From Botrimarina hoheduenensis (GTDB lineage Bacteria; Planctomycetota; Planctomycetia; Pirellulales; Lacipirellulaceae), in assembly GCF_007859815.1 (NCBI RefSeq), contig NZ_SJPH01000010.1, positions 88,209 through 152,208 on the forward strand: a DNA stretch of 64,000 bases. Reading direction: 5' to 3'. A program made the position numbers and the translations under genes. This document shows, piece by piece, positions 47,210-55,901 of this stretch (its first letter is position 1; each line of letters starts with the position of its first letter). The notes below the pieces were generated by a model. That model had not been told where the DNA came from. It worked only from the letters and a program-made list of their open reading frames with translations, and searched no databases.

Positions 47210-48540
47210 TCCTGGGCAATCTCAATCTAAGCTGGGCGATCGATGGCTGGATCATCGCGGTCGGCGTGCTGGCGGCGGTGGCCGCGGCGTTGCTTGGCAA
47301 CTTCCTCGTGCTGCGACGCATGAGCATGCTGGGCGACGCCATCAGCCATGCGGTGCTGCCAGGCCTTGCCGCCGCGTTCTTGATTACCGGCAGCCGCCAC
47401 AGCGTGCCGATGTTTGTCGGTGCTGTCATCGTGGGCATCCTCACCGCGCTACTAACGGAATGGATTCATCACTACGGCCAAGTCGACGAGGGAGCGTCGA
47501 TGGGGGTTGTTTTTACATCGCTCTTCGCCGTGGGACTCGTGCTCATCGTGCGGGCGGTGGATCACGTGGACCTTGATCCAGGTTGTGTCCTGCACGGGGC
47601 CATCGAGATGTCACCGCTCGACACCTGGACCATCGCAGGCTTCACTGCTCCCCGCGTGGCAGTGGTTCTTTCGGCCGTGCTACTGACCAACCTGACTTTT
47701 GTCATCGTGTTTTTCAAAGAGCTGCGGATCAGTTCATTCGATCCGTCGCTTGCCACAACGGTGGGTGTCAACGCCGTGGCGATGCACTACGCGCTGATGA
47801 CCCTCGTGGCGGTAACCGCCGTGGCCAGCTTCGAGGCCGTCGGCAATATCCTGGTGGTTGCCATGCTGATCGTGCCGCCCGCTACTGCCTACCTGCTGAC
47901 CGATCGACTAAGCGTGATGGTCCTGCTATCAGCTGTGATCGCGACGATCTCAGCGGTCGTCGGTCATCTGGGCGCAATCGCCATTCCCGTCTGGCTGGGG
48001 TATAGCAGCACTCACACCGCAGGCATGATGGCCGTAGCCTCAGGAGGCTTGCTCGTACTCGCGATTCTTTTCGCACCGCGCCAAGGCGTGATCGCAAAAT
48101 GGCTCCGTCAGCGCCTGATCGCGATGGAAGTTTTCCAAGAAGACGTGCTCGGCTTGCTGTATCGAGCCGCTGAGCATGACCACACCGCCACACTCTCAAC
48201 CGACCAATTGATCCAGCGACTGCAAAGCAGTCGCTGGACGGTAGGGATGGCCCTCCGCACGCAACGTCAGCGCGGGCTCATCGAATCGATTAACGAGTGT
48301 CATTCCCTCACGGCACACGGTGTCGAGGCGGCGCAGGGCTTGGTGCGGGCGCACCGGCTGTGGGAGCACTACCTGGTGGATCGCGCAGGGATGGATGCTG
48401 CTGCGATCCACCTGCAAGCCGAACGGTTCGAGCACGTAACGGACCGAGCGCTGCGCGACCGCCTGGATGAAGAAACCAGTGCCACCGCGCACGACCCTCA
48501 CGGCAAGGCGATTCCCGACGAGTCAGGCTCTGCCGATTGA
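47206..48540 (+). CDS. mntD: Second Mn/Zn ABC permease with more complete DtxR-like C-terminus
   Basis: A 444-residue partner permease, again coupled by ATGA. The ABC-3 body covers about residues 10-300 (LGDAISHAVLPGLAAAFL, FEAVGNILVVAMLIVPPATAYLL). The C-terminal 140 residues hold a winged-helix-like segment (STDQLIQRLQSSRWTVGMALRT) and a better preserved DtxR dimerisation/metal domain: RAHRLWEHYLVDRAG, HLQAERFEHV and DPHGKAIP, the last equivalent to the CPHG-x-PIP tail of DtxR. Retention of the HxxAExxEH and PHG ligands suggests it can still bind a divalent metal. Two permeases imply a heterodimeric channel. Confidence 0.9.
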   Translation: MILGNLNLSWAIDGWIIAVGVLAAVAAALLGNFLVLRRMSMLGDAISHAVLPGLAAAFLITGSRHSVPMFVGAVIVGILTALLTEWIHHYGQVDEGASMGVVFTSLFAVGLVLIVRAVDHVDLDPGCVLHGAIEMSPLDTWTIAGFTAPRVAVVLSAVLLTNLTFVIVFFKELRISSFDPSLATTVGVNAVAMHYALMTLVAVTAVASFEAVGNILVVAMLIVPPATAYLLTDRLSVMVLLSAVIATISAVVGHLGAIAIPVWLGYSSTHTAGMMAVASGGLLVLAILFAPRQGVIAKWLRQRLIAMEVFQEDVLGLLYRAAEHDHTATLSTDQLIQRLQSSRWTVGMALRTQRQRGLIESINECHSLTAHGVEAAQGLVRAHRLWEHYLVDRAGMDAAAIHLQAERFEHVTDRALRDRLDEETSATAHDPHGKAIPDESGSAD

Positions 48541-48684
48541 GAAACCGATCGACCCTGCACCCGCCCTGCATCGGCCCTGCATCGGCAAAGCACTTAGGAG
48601 TCAACTACCGGAAGCCCAAACCAAACGGGGACCCACAGCGGTTGGGCGTATGCGCTGCGAGAAAAAAAGTGCCGAAAGCCCCGC

Positions 48685-49728
48685 CTACCGCAACGCCTTT
48701 GAGCGAGGGCTGGGCAAGAAGCGGTTGATCTCAGACGGCGGTGGTGCTGTCGAGTCGTGCAGCTCGAACCAGGCTTGCTGCTGCGCATCCAGCACCCCGG
48801 AACGACCACCTTCGACCATCTCAACGAGCGCCGTGTAAGCCTGAACGCCTAGTCGCTTGGAGTCTTGGCAAACGGAGGTCAGCCGCGGATGAACCATGTT
48901 GCGTGTGTCCGAGTCGTCCACCGCCACGATCGATAACTCGCCCGGCACGTCTACGCCGAGCTGCTTCGCCTCGTTGAGCACTCCGACTGCCACCAAGGGG
49001 TCGGCGATGAAGAGGGCGGTCGGTCGGTCGCTCCGGCTGAGGATGCGACGGATGAGCGGTGCGCCATCCATGCGGAAGGGCGGCACGCGATGGACAAAGT
49101 CTTCGCGGTACAGTCCGGCCTCCTCCATAACACTGCGGAACGCCTCGAAGCGATCCATATGATCTCCGTCGTCAACGTCGCAGCAAGCGAACGCGATCGC
49201 TCGATGACCCAACGATACCAGGTGCTCAGTTGCTTCGCGGCTGGCAGCGCGTGAGTCGGCGTAGCAGAAGTGAACCTGGGGATTGTCAAAATGATCGCCC
49301 AAGACCACTAGCGGCGGGCCTTCTGAAGCCATCTCGATAATCTTGCTTCGCTCTGCGTACGACGAACGTACGATCGCCCCGCAAACCCCTTTGCGGGCAA
49401 AGAACGCTTCCAGCGATTCGCCCGGGTGACGATCCCGGGCCATCTCAATGACCACTAGGTCATAGGCGGTTGAACGCATCGCCGAAACGATGCCGTCGAT
49501 GCACGCGGAATCGTAAGGCGAAGCAACCGAGAAGTGATCGGTCGCATAGACCAACGCGATGCGTTCAGCCGTGCGTCGGCCCACCGTGGGAACGTACCGA
49601 CAGGCCTCAGCGGCCTCGAGCACACGGGCGCGCAGGTCGGCATTCACCGAGGCATTGCCGTTCAGCACGCGCGACACCGTCGCGATGGAAACCCCGGCGT
49701 TATGAGCAACTTGGCGTATGGAGGGCAT
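48685..49728 (-). CDS. LacI family transcriptional regulator
   Basis: A 347-residue repressor-type regulator. The N-terminal helix-turn-helix IRQVAHNAGVSIATVSRVLNG with the hinge helix (residues about 45-60) is textbook LacI. The periplasmic-binding-protein-like effector domain follows, with ALFIADPLVAVGVLNEAKQLG and LSIVAVDDSD near its end. It diverges from a GH16 / DUF1559 / GH16 gene set, which it presumably controls in response to a sugar. A small palindrome GTAACTGTTAC at 49755-49765, just upstream of its own start, is a possible autoregulatory site. Confidence 0.93.
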   Translation of the reverse strand: MPSIRQVAHNAGVSIATVSRVLNGNASVNADLRARVLEAAEACRYVPTVGRRTAERIALVYATDHFSVASPYDSACIDGIVSAMRSTAYDLVVIEMARDRHPGESLEAFFARKGVCGAIVRSSYAERSKIIEMASEGPPLVVLGDHFDNPQVHFCYADSRAASREATEHLVSLGHRAIAFACCDVDDGDHMDRFEAFRSVMEEAGLYREDFVHRVPPFRMDGAPLIRRILSRSDRPTALFIADPLVAVGVLNEAKQLGVDVPGELSIVAVDDSDTRNMVHPRLTSVCQDSKRLGVQAYTALVEMVEGGRSGVLDAQQQAWFELHDSTAPPPSEINRFLPSPRSKALR

Positions 49729-49754
49729 AAAGAAACTGTCGTACCAGAGCGGTT

Positions 49755-49765
49755 GTAACTGTTAC
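49755..49765. promoter_or_regulatory. Possible LacI-regulator operator palindrome
   Basis: GTAACTGTTAC is a perfect 11-bp palindrome 27 bases upstream of the regulator start codon, a usual place for autoregulation. It does not show the CG centre common in LacI-family operators, so support is weak. Confidence 0.3.
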
Positions 49766-49902
49766 CTGCATCCTTGCACACCGTTCCCTCGATGTCAAAC
49801 CTTCGTGGGTCAATCGAGAAAAAGTCGTTTTCCTCCGCGATCTCCCTACCACACGTCTTCGTTCGCCCCCAAGAACTATTGGAACAGATACGAGAATTTT
49901 GC

Positions 49903-49931
49903 TTGACGGTTCTCCCGCCAATGCCTAATCT
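49903..49931 (+). promoter_or_regulatory. Sigma-70 type promoter for the GH16 operon
   Basis: TTGACG (49903-49908) and TAATCT (49926-49931) are separated by exactly 17 bases, close to the TTGACA/TATAAT consensus. Transcription would start near 49938. Confidence 0.55.
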
Positions 49932-50339
49932 GAGATTGTCGTTTCTCTTCTGTTACACGATTTACCTCATCCATGCAGTCACGGCTCGTCCGTGCTAGAT
50001 GCTGTCAGAGCCTCTTACCGAAAAGAGCTCTGCTCCCAACAAGAACTCCGTTTGAACAAGCACATCGGCTCGCCAGCAGGCAATTCTGCTGATCACGCGG
50101 CTTCGTCCTTGGTGGGCTTAGTCCGTGCGATGCGGGGCTACTGTGATGGCGGCCCGCTTTATCGAGTTGATTCCAATCCGCACGGTGCCGTCGCTGATCT
50201 CTACGCCAATACTCTCCGCCGCCCCCCGCTGAGCGCGAGCACGCTACCACGGCTTCGCTTGGAACACCCCCTCACACTGTGGTGCAGGGGCAAGACGAGT
50301 TGCCCTTCTCCCCCCCAACGTCCTCAGGAATTTGCCCCC

Positions 50340-52076
50340 ATGAATCTGCTCGCTTGGAAATCCGTTTCTTATTACCTGACGCTCGCGGTGCTGCTCACGC
50401 CACTGGCGGCTAGCGCTAACGAGTTGCTGCTACGCGACGATTTTGACGGAACGGGCATCGTTGATTCGACGGTCTGGCGTCTGCCGTTCGGCACCGAGGG
50501 GACGTTTGTTGGTCGCACGCAGTATCGTGGAGACTCGGCGGTGGATATGCCTCTGCAAGGCGTAGCCGAAGCGCTCGCGACCGATGGCAAAGTCACCGAG
50601 ATCAAGCTGGACACCTACTCGCCCCTCGACCCGGGCAATGCGTTCCTCGGCACCGACTTGCTCACCAAGCGCAACTTCGCGCAGGGTGGAGGAATTACGT
50701 TTGAAGCCCGCATGCGTTTGAAGCCGACCACAGCGGGCGGCGTGGTCGGTGGGTTCTTTCTGTATGACGTCACCCGTGACAGCCCCGCCGGTGCTAACAA
50801 CCTCGTCCGCGACGAGATCGACTGGGAATTGCTCGGCAACCAAGGCGTGAGCGGTGGTGCGCAAGACCCCGCGACCAATTACTGGAATGATGGGCCGTTC
50901 ACTGGCCCGGGCTCGGGAGGAGATCTAGAGTTTCACAACGTCGCCGGACTGAACCTGACGCAGTTCCAAAACTACAAGGTCGAGTGGACCCCCCAGTCGC
51001 TCAAGTGGTTTGTGAACGATCAGCTCGTGCGCACCGAGACCACCAACATTCCGAACGATCCGCAGAAGCTGCATTTCAACATGTGGGCCCCCGACTCGGG
51101 CTTCGCAGCGGCGTTCAATGCGGCCCTCCAACCCGCCGCGACCCCCGGTGCCGGCGTGACCTACGCCGCCCAGATTGACCACGTTGAGGTCAATCGGATC
51201 AACACCGTCGTGAGCAGCAACCTGCTGACCGACGGCAGCTTCGAAGAGAATTTCGCCCCGACCTTCATCGGCGATGTCCCGGCGACCACGACCGGCACGT
51301 GGCTTCGTTTCGGTAACGTTTCGTACGAGGCCGATGACATCAGCGGGACGAATCCCAACGTTCCCGACATGGCACCGGACGGTGTCGTCATGGCGAAGAT
51401 GTTCGGCCCGTTCAACGGGGGACCCGATGCTTCCGGCATTCTCCAGAACGTCGCCGCGACGCCCGGCCAACAGTTCGAGGCAAGTGTCTTCGCCCAGACG
51501 GCCGGTGGTGACAGCATCGTCGGCACCCAAAACTTCAACACCATCGCCATTACGTTCCTCGATGCGAGCGGTAACGTGCTCCAAGAGGCCTTCGCCGATC
51601 CGGGCAACATTGTTGATCGCAATCGGCAAGAATTCCCGCTTCTCGACGGTCGCGATCCGAACGTTGTTGAAGACGAATTCGTGAAGGGAACGGTAAATGC
51701 GATCGCTCCCGCGGGCACCGCTTTTGCGCGGGTGAGCCTGTTCTTCATCCAGCTTGCGAACGAGGGGGGTGCCTCGTGGTTTGACGACGCCCAGCTGCGT
51801 CTGCTCACGCCCGAAGCTCCGATGCTGGTACCCGGCGACTTTAATGCCGACGGCAAAGTCGACAACGGCGACCTCAACCTGCTCTTGGGCAGCTGGGGCA
51901 GCTCGACCATCCCGGCAGCTTGGGTCAACGGATTTGTCGGCCCAACGGTGGATAACGGCGAGCTGAACGCGCTGCTTGGTGACTGGGGCTTCGGCACCGG
52001 GGTCGCTGTGCCTGAGCCGGGCACCGTAGCACTGGCGCTGTTGGCGCTGGCCGGCATGGTGTCGCGTCGCGTTTAG
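50340..52076 (+). CDS. GH16 family glucanase-like protein with dockerin and PEP-CTERM
   Basis: A 578-residue exported protein; ATG 50340 gives a proper signal peptide (YYLTLAVLLTPLAASANE). The GH16-type jelly roll occupies about residues 30-290 and carries the catalytic block DEIDWE, the ExDxE form with Glu159, Asp161 and Glu163. A carbohydrate-binding-like beta domain follows (LLTDGSFEENF... to SWFDDAQLRLL). Then come dockerin-type calcium loops (GDFNADGKVDNGDLNLLLGS and a shorter second copy) and a PEP-CTERM signal (VPEPGTV, hydrophobic helix, SRRV). Likely substrate is a beta-glucan such as laminarin. First gene after the LacI-controlled promoter. Confidence 0.88.
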   Translation: MNLLAWKSVSYYLTLAVLLTPLAASANELLLRDDFDGTGIVDSTVWRLPFGTEGTFVGRTQYRGDSAVDMPLQGVAEALATDGKVTEIKLDTYSPLDPGNAFLGTDLLTKRNFAQGGGITFEARMRLKPTTAGGVVGGFFLYDVTRDSPAGANNLVRDEIDWELLGNQGVSGGAQDPATNYWNDGPFTGPGSGGDLEFHNVAGLNLTQFQNYKVEWTPQSLKWFVNDQLVRTETTNIPNDPQKLHFNMWAPDSGFAAAFNAALQPAATPGAGVTYAAQIDHVEVNRINTVVSSNLLTDGSFEENFAPTFIGDVPATTTGTWLRFGNVSYEADDISGTNPNVPDMAPDGVVMAKMFGPFNGGPDASGILQNVAATPGQQFEASVFAQTAGGDSIVGTQNFNTIAITFLDASGNVLQEAFADPGNIVDRNRQEFPLLDGRDPNVVEDEFVKGTVNAIAPAGTAFARVSLFFIQLANEGGASWFDDAQLRLLTPEAPMLVPGDFNADGKVDNGDLNLLLGSWGSSTIPAAWVNGFVGPTVDNGELNALLGDWGFGTGVAVPEPGTVALALLALAGMVSRRV

Positions 52077-52215
52077 TTTCCTTGAGATTGGCTCTGGCCG
52101 GGGTGCCGCAGGATGCGACACCCCGACTACGAGTTTTTACTAATAATTTATTTTTTCTGACTCGTCGCGTCGGCCGCCTAACTTCAGCGGCTCGCACGTT
52201 TTTAAGGTGGAAATC

Positions 52216-53352
52216 ATGGACCGAACCGTTCGCTCCGTCGGCTCTCGACGGGCCTTCACGCTCGTTGAGTTGCTGGTGGTAATCGCCATCATCGGGATCT
52301 TAGTCTCTCTGCTTCTGCCGGCGGTCCAGGCGGCACGCGAGGCGGCTCGCCGCGCACAGTGTGTGAACCAGCTTAAAAACCTCGCCCTGGCGGTGATCAA
52401 CCATCACGACATCAAGCAGCACTTCCCCATCAGCGGGGGGGTCACGAGTAATTTCATTTCCTTCGCTGATTCGGATGTCCAAGCGGCTTTTGGCAATGGA
52501 AACGGCAAGCTGATGAACGGCGTGGGCTGGATTGTCCAAGTCCTGCCTCAGCTAGAAGAACAGGCTTTCTACGATCAATTCGCCAGCGGCGGTGCCTTTG
52601 AGGGTCAGATCCGTGATGGCTTCTGCTCCCGTCCGCGTGAAAAGGGTGGCTTGTTCTCGTTGAAGAACGGCATCTCGGTGCCGGAACTACTGAAACGACA
52701 GCTGCCGGTTCTCCAGTGCCCTAGCGACGAGTCGGTTTACCTGCTCGCCAATGATCAATGGCAAATGACGGGATGCGAAGTGGCGACTACCAGCTACAAG
52801 GGCGTTTTGGGCGACACCTATCTCAACCAGCAAGGCAGCATCTTTAGCAATGGCGAATGCAACAGCGCCACGGCTTCCACGACTTACCCGAGCGGATGTC
52901 ACGATCGCTTGAGAAACGGCGACTACGCAACCCCCGCCCAAATGGTCGGCGTCGAGCGCGACTGCCACACGGGGACGCGCTGCAACGGCATCTTCTTCCG
53001 CCACACCTGGCTCAAGCCGGTAAAGATTTCGAACATTGTCGACGGCACCTCGAAGACGCTAATGCTAGGAGAGGATATCCCCGCCTTTAATCATCACTCG
53101 GCCGCCTACTATTCCAATTCGGACTGGTCGGCATGCAATACGCCGATCAACTACCGCATTTCCGAGGCCCCCGGCGAATGGGTCGCTGACGAATGGGAGG
53201 AGTTGCAGGGCTTCCGCAGCGAGCACCCCGGGGGTGCCCAGTTCGCGCGAGCGGATGGTTCCGTGGCGTTTATCACCGAAGGCGTCAACAACGTGGTCTA
53301 CCGCACAAGTTGCACACGCAACGGCGAGGAGTTGGTCAACGAGTCTCTCTAA
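52216..53352 (+). CDS. DUF1559 prepilin-like protein
   Basis: A 378-residue protein. ATG 52216 is preceded by AAGGTGG; a GTG nine bases earlier is less likely. The N-terminus has the type IV prepilin cleavage/methylation motif AFTLVELLVVIAIIGILVSL and the DUF1559 extension LPAVQAAREAARRAQCVNQL, which is nearly diagnostic of planctomycetes, where dozens of paralogues occur per genome. The C-terminal H-x-G-G motif (SEHPGGAQFARADGSVAF) closes the domain. It probably forms a surface pseudopilin. Being inside a glucanase locus suggests a role in polysaccharide binding. An AT-rich tract precedes it (52135-52165). Confidence 0.95.
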   Translation: MDRTVRSVGSRRAFTLVELLVVIAIIGILVSLLLPAVQAAREAARRAQCVNQLKNLALAVINHHDIKQHFPISGGVTSNFISFADSDVQAAFGNGNGKLMNGVGWIVQVLPQLEEQAFYDQFASGGAFEGQIRDGFCSRPREKGGLFSLKNGISVPELLKRQLPVLQCPSDESVYLLANDQWQMTGCEVATTSYKGVLGDTYLNQQGSIFSNGECNSATASTTYPSGCHDRLRNGDYATPAQMVGVERDCHTGTRCNGIFFRHTWLKPVKISNIVDGTSKTLMLGEDIPAFNHHSAAYYSNSDWSACNTPINYRISEAPGEWVADEWEELQGFRSEHPGGAQFARADGSVAFITEGVNNVVYRTSCTRNGEELVNESL

Positions 53353-53449
53353 GGGCCCGTATGGCGACGGCGGCCGATTAGGTTAAACTTGGTCAGACGT
53401 CTTATCCTTGTCTTCTGTCGTGTTCGTTCCCTTCGATTGGAACCGCGTT

Positions 53450-53893
53450 ATGCGCCGCTCGGCTTGTTTACGATTCTCTTCGCGATGCTTGGTCCTGGGC
53501 TTCCTCCCCGTCTTGGCTTTCTCCACCGGTTGCGGAAACGGTCTGGCCCGGCTCGAAGGTCAGGTGTCCCTCGATGGCGAACCGCTCCGGGCAGTCGATG
53601 ACATCCGCGGTACGGTAATGTTCCAGCCTGTCGGCGAAGGAGCTATCGCAACCGCTAAGGTTGACGAATCGGGGCGTTACACCGTCAACACGGGATCCAA
53701 GCATGGCATCATGCCGGGCGATTATCGGGTGATGGTCAAAGCCGTCCGGATTATTCCCCCCAAAGACCAGTACTCCATGCCCAGTTCGAGCATGATCACC
53801 CCCGCCAAGTTCGCCAAACCAGACCAATCGAATCTTACGGTCAGTGTCGAACCCGGATCGAACGAGTACGACATCGCGATCACCGCCAAGTAG
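53450..53893 (+). CDS. Small lipoprotein with carboxypeptidase-regulatory-like fold
   Basis: A 147-residue protein from ATG 53450 with a lipoprotein signal (LGFLPVLAFSTGCGN). The mature part (LEGQVSLDGEPLRAVDDIRG, then GRYTVNTGSKHGIMPGDYRV) is a small transthyretin/CarboxypepD_reg-like beta sandwich that is very common beside DUF1559 genes in planctomycetes. It lies 97 bp after the DUF1559 gene and 30 bp before the second GH16 gene. Probably envelope-anchored; function unknown. Confidence 0.8.
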   Translation: MRRSACLRFSSRCLVLGFLPVLAFSTGCGNGLARLEGQVSLDGEPLRAVDDIRGTVMFQPVGEGAIATAKVDESGRYTVNTGSKHGIMPGDYRVMVKAVRIIPPKDQYSMPSSSMITPAKFAKPDQSNLTVSVEPGSNEYDIAITAK

Positions 53894-53923
53894 CGACCTC
53901 TTCAACCAGCCGAGGAGAATCTT

Positions 53924-55270
53924 GTGCGGCAACATGCGCGATACCTATACGGCTCACTGCTTCTCGTCGCCCCGATGCTGGCCCTAGCACAAGGCCTGCC
54001 CGCTAACTGGCGGCTCGCCTGGAGCGACGACTTCGATCAGCTCGATCGCGAGCGATGGGAGCTGGTCGATACCCCCAGGCCCACCAACAACTCTCAGCAA
54101 GACTACCTGTCCGAGCAGGTAACCGTCTCCGACGGCAAACTCATTCTGCTCAGCGAGAACCGGCCTTCGCGCGGCCTGCCTTACCGCTCAGGGCAGGTTC
54201 GCTCGCGAGATGAGCAGCGCTGGGGCCGCTGGGAAGTACGGGCGAAATTGCCCACCACGCGCGGCATGTGGCCAGCCATTTGGTTGCTCCCCCGGACCGA
54301 TAAGTACCCGTGGCCATCGGGGGGCGAGATCGACTTCATGGAGAGCCGCGGCGACGCGCCACAGCTCGTCAGCAGCGCTTTCCACTTTGGATCGCCCAAG
54401 CCGGCTTGGCACGCTTACGTCGAAGGGCGTCATCAGTCCGGCAAAGAGGGCACGCTGACCAACTTCCACGCTGGCTTCCATACCTACGCTGTGGATTGGA
54501 CCGAAACGCTGGTGCGTTTCTATGTGGACGACGTGCATCACTACACCGTCCACGACGAGGAAGTGGCCGGCTTTCTGTCCGCTAAAACAGCGCCCATGCG
54601 GTTGATCATCAATAACGCAGTCGGTGGCGACTTTCTTAACGACCCCGACGACTCGACCGTTTGGCCCCAGCGAATGGAAATCGACTGGGTCCGTGTTTAC
54701 GTTGCCGAAGAGGGTGAGGCACCGCCCCGGGGCACCGACCCCAAGCAGAGTGTTCTCTCCAACGGGGGCTTCGAGCAAAACGGCGGAACGCTTGCCGGAT
54801 GGTCGGTCATCAACAACGCGGTGATCGGCAACCCCAACGTTTCGATCTCAACCGCCCATGCAAGCGAGGGAGTCGCTTCGCTGAAGATTTTCGGGGCGTT
54901 TGCTGGATCGCCGACGCGATCCGGGATTGCTCAGGGAGTGCGGGTTGTCGCCGGACAGCGGGTGGCCTGCGGCGGACGGGCCTGCACGATTCCTGAGGAT
55001 ACCGTGATCGGCTCTTCCAATCGCGCACTGCTGCGGCTGGAATTTTATCCGTACTTTGGGGCGGCTACTCCGCTGGCGGAGGAAGAAGTGGCGTTCGACT
55101 TTGCACAGGCCGAAGTCGGCGAATGGGTGACCCAGCAGATCGCGGCCAACGTCCCCGCCGGTGCAACGGAAGCCCGCGTTTCCGTGCTGCTCGATCAGCC
55201 CAAAAATGAAGGGGGAGCGGTGTTCCTCGACGACCTGCGGATGCGCCTCGGAACACCGGCAACGCGTTGA
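53924..55270 (+). CDS. GH16 family laminarinase-like endo-beta-glucanase
   Basis: A 448-residue exported protein starting at GTG 53924, six bases after a GAGGAG ribosome site. The signal peptide (GSLLLVAPMLALAQ) is short. The GH16 domain (about residues 25-265) has WSDDFDQLDRERWE at its start and the catalytic GGEIDFMES with Glu135, Asp137 and Glu140 (ExDxxE), as in laminarinases. MWPAIWLLP and HTYAVDWTE are further family motifs. A C-terminal carbohydrate-binding-like beta domain matches that of the first GH16 protein in layout (SNGGFEQNGGTLAGW... FLDDLRM), without dockerin or PEP-CTERM. It would cleave beta-1,3-glucan outside the cell. Confidence 0.9.
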   Translation: MRQHARYLYGSLLLVAPMLALAQGLPANWRLAWSDDFDQLDRERWELVDTPRPTNNSQQDYLSEQVTVSDGKLILLSENRPSRGLPYRSGQVRSRDEQRWGRWEVRAKLPTTRGMWPAIWLLPRTDKYPWPSGGEIDFMESRGDAPQLVSSAFHFGSPKPAWHAYVEGRHQSGKEGTLTNFHAGFHTYAVDWTETLVRFYVDDVHHYTVHDEEVAGFLSAKTAPMRLIINNAVGGDFLNDPDDSTVWPQRMEIDWVRVYVAEEGEAPPRGTDPKQSVLSNGGFEQNGGTLAGWSVINNAVIGNPNVSISTAHASEGVASLKIFGAFAGSPTRSGIAQGVRVVAGQRVACGGRACTIPEDTVIGSSNRALLRLEFYPYFGAATPLAEEEVAFDFAQAEVGEWVTQQIAANVPAGATEARVSVLLDQPKNEGGAVFLDDLRMRLGTPATR

Positions 55271-55327
55271 AGCGTTGAAGTCCTGCGCGATTGAACGGGG
55301 CTTAGCTCTTGACCAGTGTCGAATTCC

Positions 55328-55438
55328 TGTACCACCTGCTATGAAGGTACGGGTTGGGTAAAGCCGCTGCCCTGCTGGAGCGGAGAAGGCTGCTGAGGCG
55401 TAGCCGAAGCAGCCTTCGGAGCGGAAGCGGGGCAGCGG
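55328..55438. repeat. Palindromic element copy A (inside IS3 remnant)
   Basis: Starts with TGTACCACCTGCTATGA (55328-55344), shared exactly with copy B. A nested hairpin follows: outer arms 55364-55376 and 55426-55438, inner arms AAGGCTGCT (55386-55394) and AGCAGCCTT (55408-55416), and loop GAGGCGTAGCCGA. The hairpin lies in the 3' end of the transposase frame and codes for its last residues. Confidence 0.75.
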
Positions 55439-55900
55439 GCCGCGAACTGTGCCGGGGTCAGGTACCCCAGGGAGCCATGCGGCCGGTGGTGGTTGTAATC
55501 CTCTCGCCACGCGGCCGTGAGCTTCCTCGCCGCGGCGAGCGACTCGAACTCCTCGACCGCCAAGAACTCGTCCCTCAGCCGGCTGTGGAAGCTCTCGGCG
55601 TAACCGTTCTGCCACGGGCTGGCCGGCTCGATGTAGAGCGTCCCCACGCCCAGCTGCCCCAGCCAACGACGGATCGCCTTCGCAGTGAACTCGCTCCCGT
55701 TGTCGCTGCGGATGTGCTCCGGCACGCCGTGCATCGCGAAGAGCTCCGCCAGCGTGTCGATCACATCCTCCGCTCGGAGAGACCCAACTGCTCTCGCACC
55801 CGGGTCACCGCCGCACGCTTCCGGGAAGGGCTCAGAAGTTTCCCTCGGCCACGATCCTCAGGGCTTGGATGTCTAGCGCCTGATCCGCAACCAACTGTGG
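55339..55900 (-). pseudogene. IS3-family transposase remnant (orfA 3' end and internally deleted orfB)
   Basis: Read leftward, 55900-55832 encodes the last 22 residues of an IS3 OrfA (LVADQALDIQALRIVAEGNF, stop). The OrfB start (LSPSRKRAAVTRVREQLGLS) overlaps it. Near 55768-55775 the frame jumps from GLSERR to EDVIDTLAELF: the middle of OrfB, with the first catalytic aspartates of the DDE triad, is gone. The remaining 141-codon frame holds the third-Glu region (HIRSDNGSEFTA, WQNGYAESFHSRLRDE, YNHHRPHGSLGY), and its end is replaced by palindromic repeat. The element cannot transpose. The upstream part of orfA is lost at the border with palindromic copy B. Confidence 0.88.
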
Positions 55901-55901
55901 C

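Larger units (their letters stand above)
49729..50339. other. LacI-GH16 divergent region with long leader
   Basis: Over 600 bp with no credible gene. An in-frame extension of the GH16 gene reaches back to 49992 but lacks any signal-peptide character. The region holds a palindrome near the regulator start and a good sigma-70 promoter at 49903-49931. Together these predict an untranslated leader of about 400 bases before the GH16 start codon. Confidence 0.6.

Noticed and set aside
49992..50339. N-terminal extension of the first GH16 protein
   Set aside because: It would place the signal peptide 116 residues inside the protein, so the downstream ATG is the likely start.
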